Part shown: positions 63,495 through 64,000 of the stretch, one piece after another
Layout of the letters: each line of letters opens with the position of its first letter
How positions within the stretch are numbered: the stretch's first letter is position 1
Source of the DNA: Aquidulcibacter paucihalophilus
Lineage (GTDB): Bacteria; Pseudomonadota; Alphaproteobacteria; Caulobacterales; Aquidulcibacteraceae
Assembly (NCBI RefSeq): GCF_002105465.1
Contig: NZ_NCSQ01000144.1
Location: forward strand, 24,536 to 88,535
Length of the DNA stretch: 64,000 nucleotides
Direction of reading: 5' to 3'
The notes under the pieces: model-generated
What the model was told of the DNA's origin: nothing
What the model saw: only the letters and a program-made list of their open reading frames with translations
Database searches by the model: none
Program-made: the position numbers and the translations under genes

Positions 63495-64000
63495 ATGCGC
63501 AAATTTGTCTGGTTCTGCTTGCTCTTGGCACTCAGCGGCTGTGCGACGGCGCCGGGTCCGCTTGATGCCTCGTCGGATGTACGGGCCTTCGTGATGGCAC
63601 TACGGGACCGCGACTTGGCGGGCATTGAGGCGCGAATTGATCGACCTGCCTTACAAGCGCAAGTCACCGGCATTGCGCGGGCGATTGCCGCCAATGAGAT
63701 CGCCAAACGGACCGGAGGCGGTGAAGGCGGGCAGATTCTGGGCGTTTTGGGTGCGGACTTAGCCAATCCCGTGTTGGAGCGCTTGTCTAAACAAGCTTTA
63801 GAACCCGCCATCCTCGCAGATCTCGCCCGTCGTGCTGGGTTGACGCCACAAACGGTTTTGCCAAGCCGGACAGCAACCAGCATGGGCCTTAAGCGCTTGG
63901 CCGATGGTCGCGTTTGCGCGCCAGACCCACAGACAAAGGCCTGTATCCTCTATTTTGGGGTATCCATTCGGCGAGGGCCACGGCGTGGCTTAGGGCGTTG
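63495..64000 (+). CDS. Hypothetical lipoprotein, possibly DUF2939-like (3' partial)
   Basis: A gene that runs off the right edge; 168 codons are visible. The N-terminus MRKFVWFCLLLALSGC is a lipoprotein signal with lipidated Cys16. The segment DVRAFVMALRDRDLAGIEARI followed by RPALQAQV resembles the start of DUF2939 proteins, which have no known function. Another ATG lies six bases upstream; I chose 63495 because GGGG is six bases before it. The stretch 63395-63494 between it and the DUF3667 gene shows nothing specific. Confidence 0.72.
   Translation, partial: MRKFVWFCLLLALSGCATAPGPLDASSDVRAFVMALRDRDLAGIEARIDRPALQAQVTGIARAIAANEIAKRTGGGEGGQILGVLGADLANPVLERLSKQALEPAILADLARRAGLTPQTVLPSRTATSMGLKRLADGRVCAPDPQTKACILYFGVSIRRGPRRGLGR

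Noticed and set aside
1..64000. Mobile elements, prophage, CRISPR arrays, toxin-antitoxin or restriction systems.
   Set aside because: I found no transposase, integrase, phage structural, Cas, toxin-antitoxin or methylase protein among the frames, and no spaced direct repeats of CRISPR type.
1..64000. tRNA or rRNA genes.
   Set aside because: No gap contains a cloverleaf-like sequence or conserved rRNA segment that I could recognise; most gaps are under 200 bp.

Overview
The window is a dense stretch of bacterial chromosome, roughly mid-50s percent GC by eye, from an alphaproteobacterium. The class call rests on a TrcR/DUF1013 cell-cycle regulator, an aa3-oxidase subunit IV-type protein, a tsaE-amgK-murU cluster, and the ATP-grasp/alpha-E/transglutaminase operon. 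Four TonB-dependent receptors plus a complete exbB-exbD-exbD-tonB operon suggest a Caulobacterales- or Hyphomonadaceae-like, nutrient-scavenging heterotroph. That rank is inference. I see no tRNA, rRNA, CRISPR array, insertion sequence or phage gene.

Layout. 1-3.8 kb: a MetE-like zinc methyltransferase (cut by the window edge), an HpaI-type aldolase, a DUF5690 membrane protein and trcR. 3.9-13.6 kb, mostly minus strand: a lipoprotein subtilase-autotransporter with a 26-proline linker, recQ, an EF-hand protein, and a VWA protein whose usual MoxR ATPase partner lies 2.8 kb away. Between those two sits a divergent sulfide/persulfide cassette (Blh-like dioxygenase; BigR/SqrR-like regulator, rhodanese, TauE/SafE exporter). 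13.8-17.3 kb: the three-gene ATP-grasp/alpha-E/transglutaminase operon. 17.3-26.4 kb: an AT-rich gap, a TetR regulator, a glycosyltransferase, an AraC/TonB-receptor/esterase group, an ABC1 kinase, a hydrolase and a small oxidase-type membrane protein. 26.4-33.6 kb: zapA, an MFS-Lhr helicase operon, a secreted orphan, proA and an epoxide-hydrolase-like protein.

33.7-39.6 kb combines polyamine and TonB functions: a deoxyhypusine-synthase-like enzyme (possible homospermidine route), the tonB operon, then aguB and aguA (agmatine to putrescine). 39.7-51.1 kb: PhoD phosphatase, three TonB receptors, a periplasmic MsrA lipoprotein and a fumarylacetoacetase-family protein. Downstream of msrA is a 41-bp unit repeated four times in tandem, apparently amplified from its transcription terminator. 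51.2-64 kb: tsaE-amgK-murU (tRNA modification and peptidoglycan sugar recycling), a beta-lactamase-fold hydrolase, pyridoxal kinase, a malyl-CoA-lyase-type enzyme, a minus-strand run kefG-kefB-threonine deaminase-GST-lipoprotein, a DUF6196-like protein, a DUF3667 membrane protein and a lipoprotein cut by the right edge.

Genes are packed tightly, with many 4-bp start/stop overlaps and several convergent pairs overlapping at their 3' ends. The most unusual items are the 41-bp terminator-derived tandem repeat, the nested sulfide cassette, the polyamine/TonB neighbourhood and the lipoprotein autotransporter protease. None proves a wholly new system.
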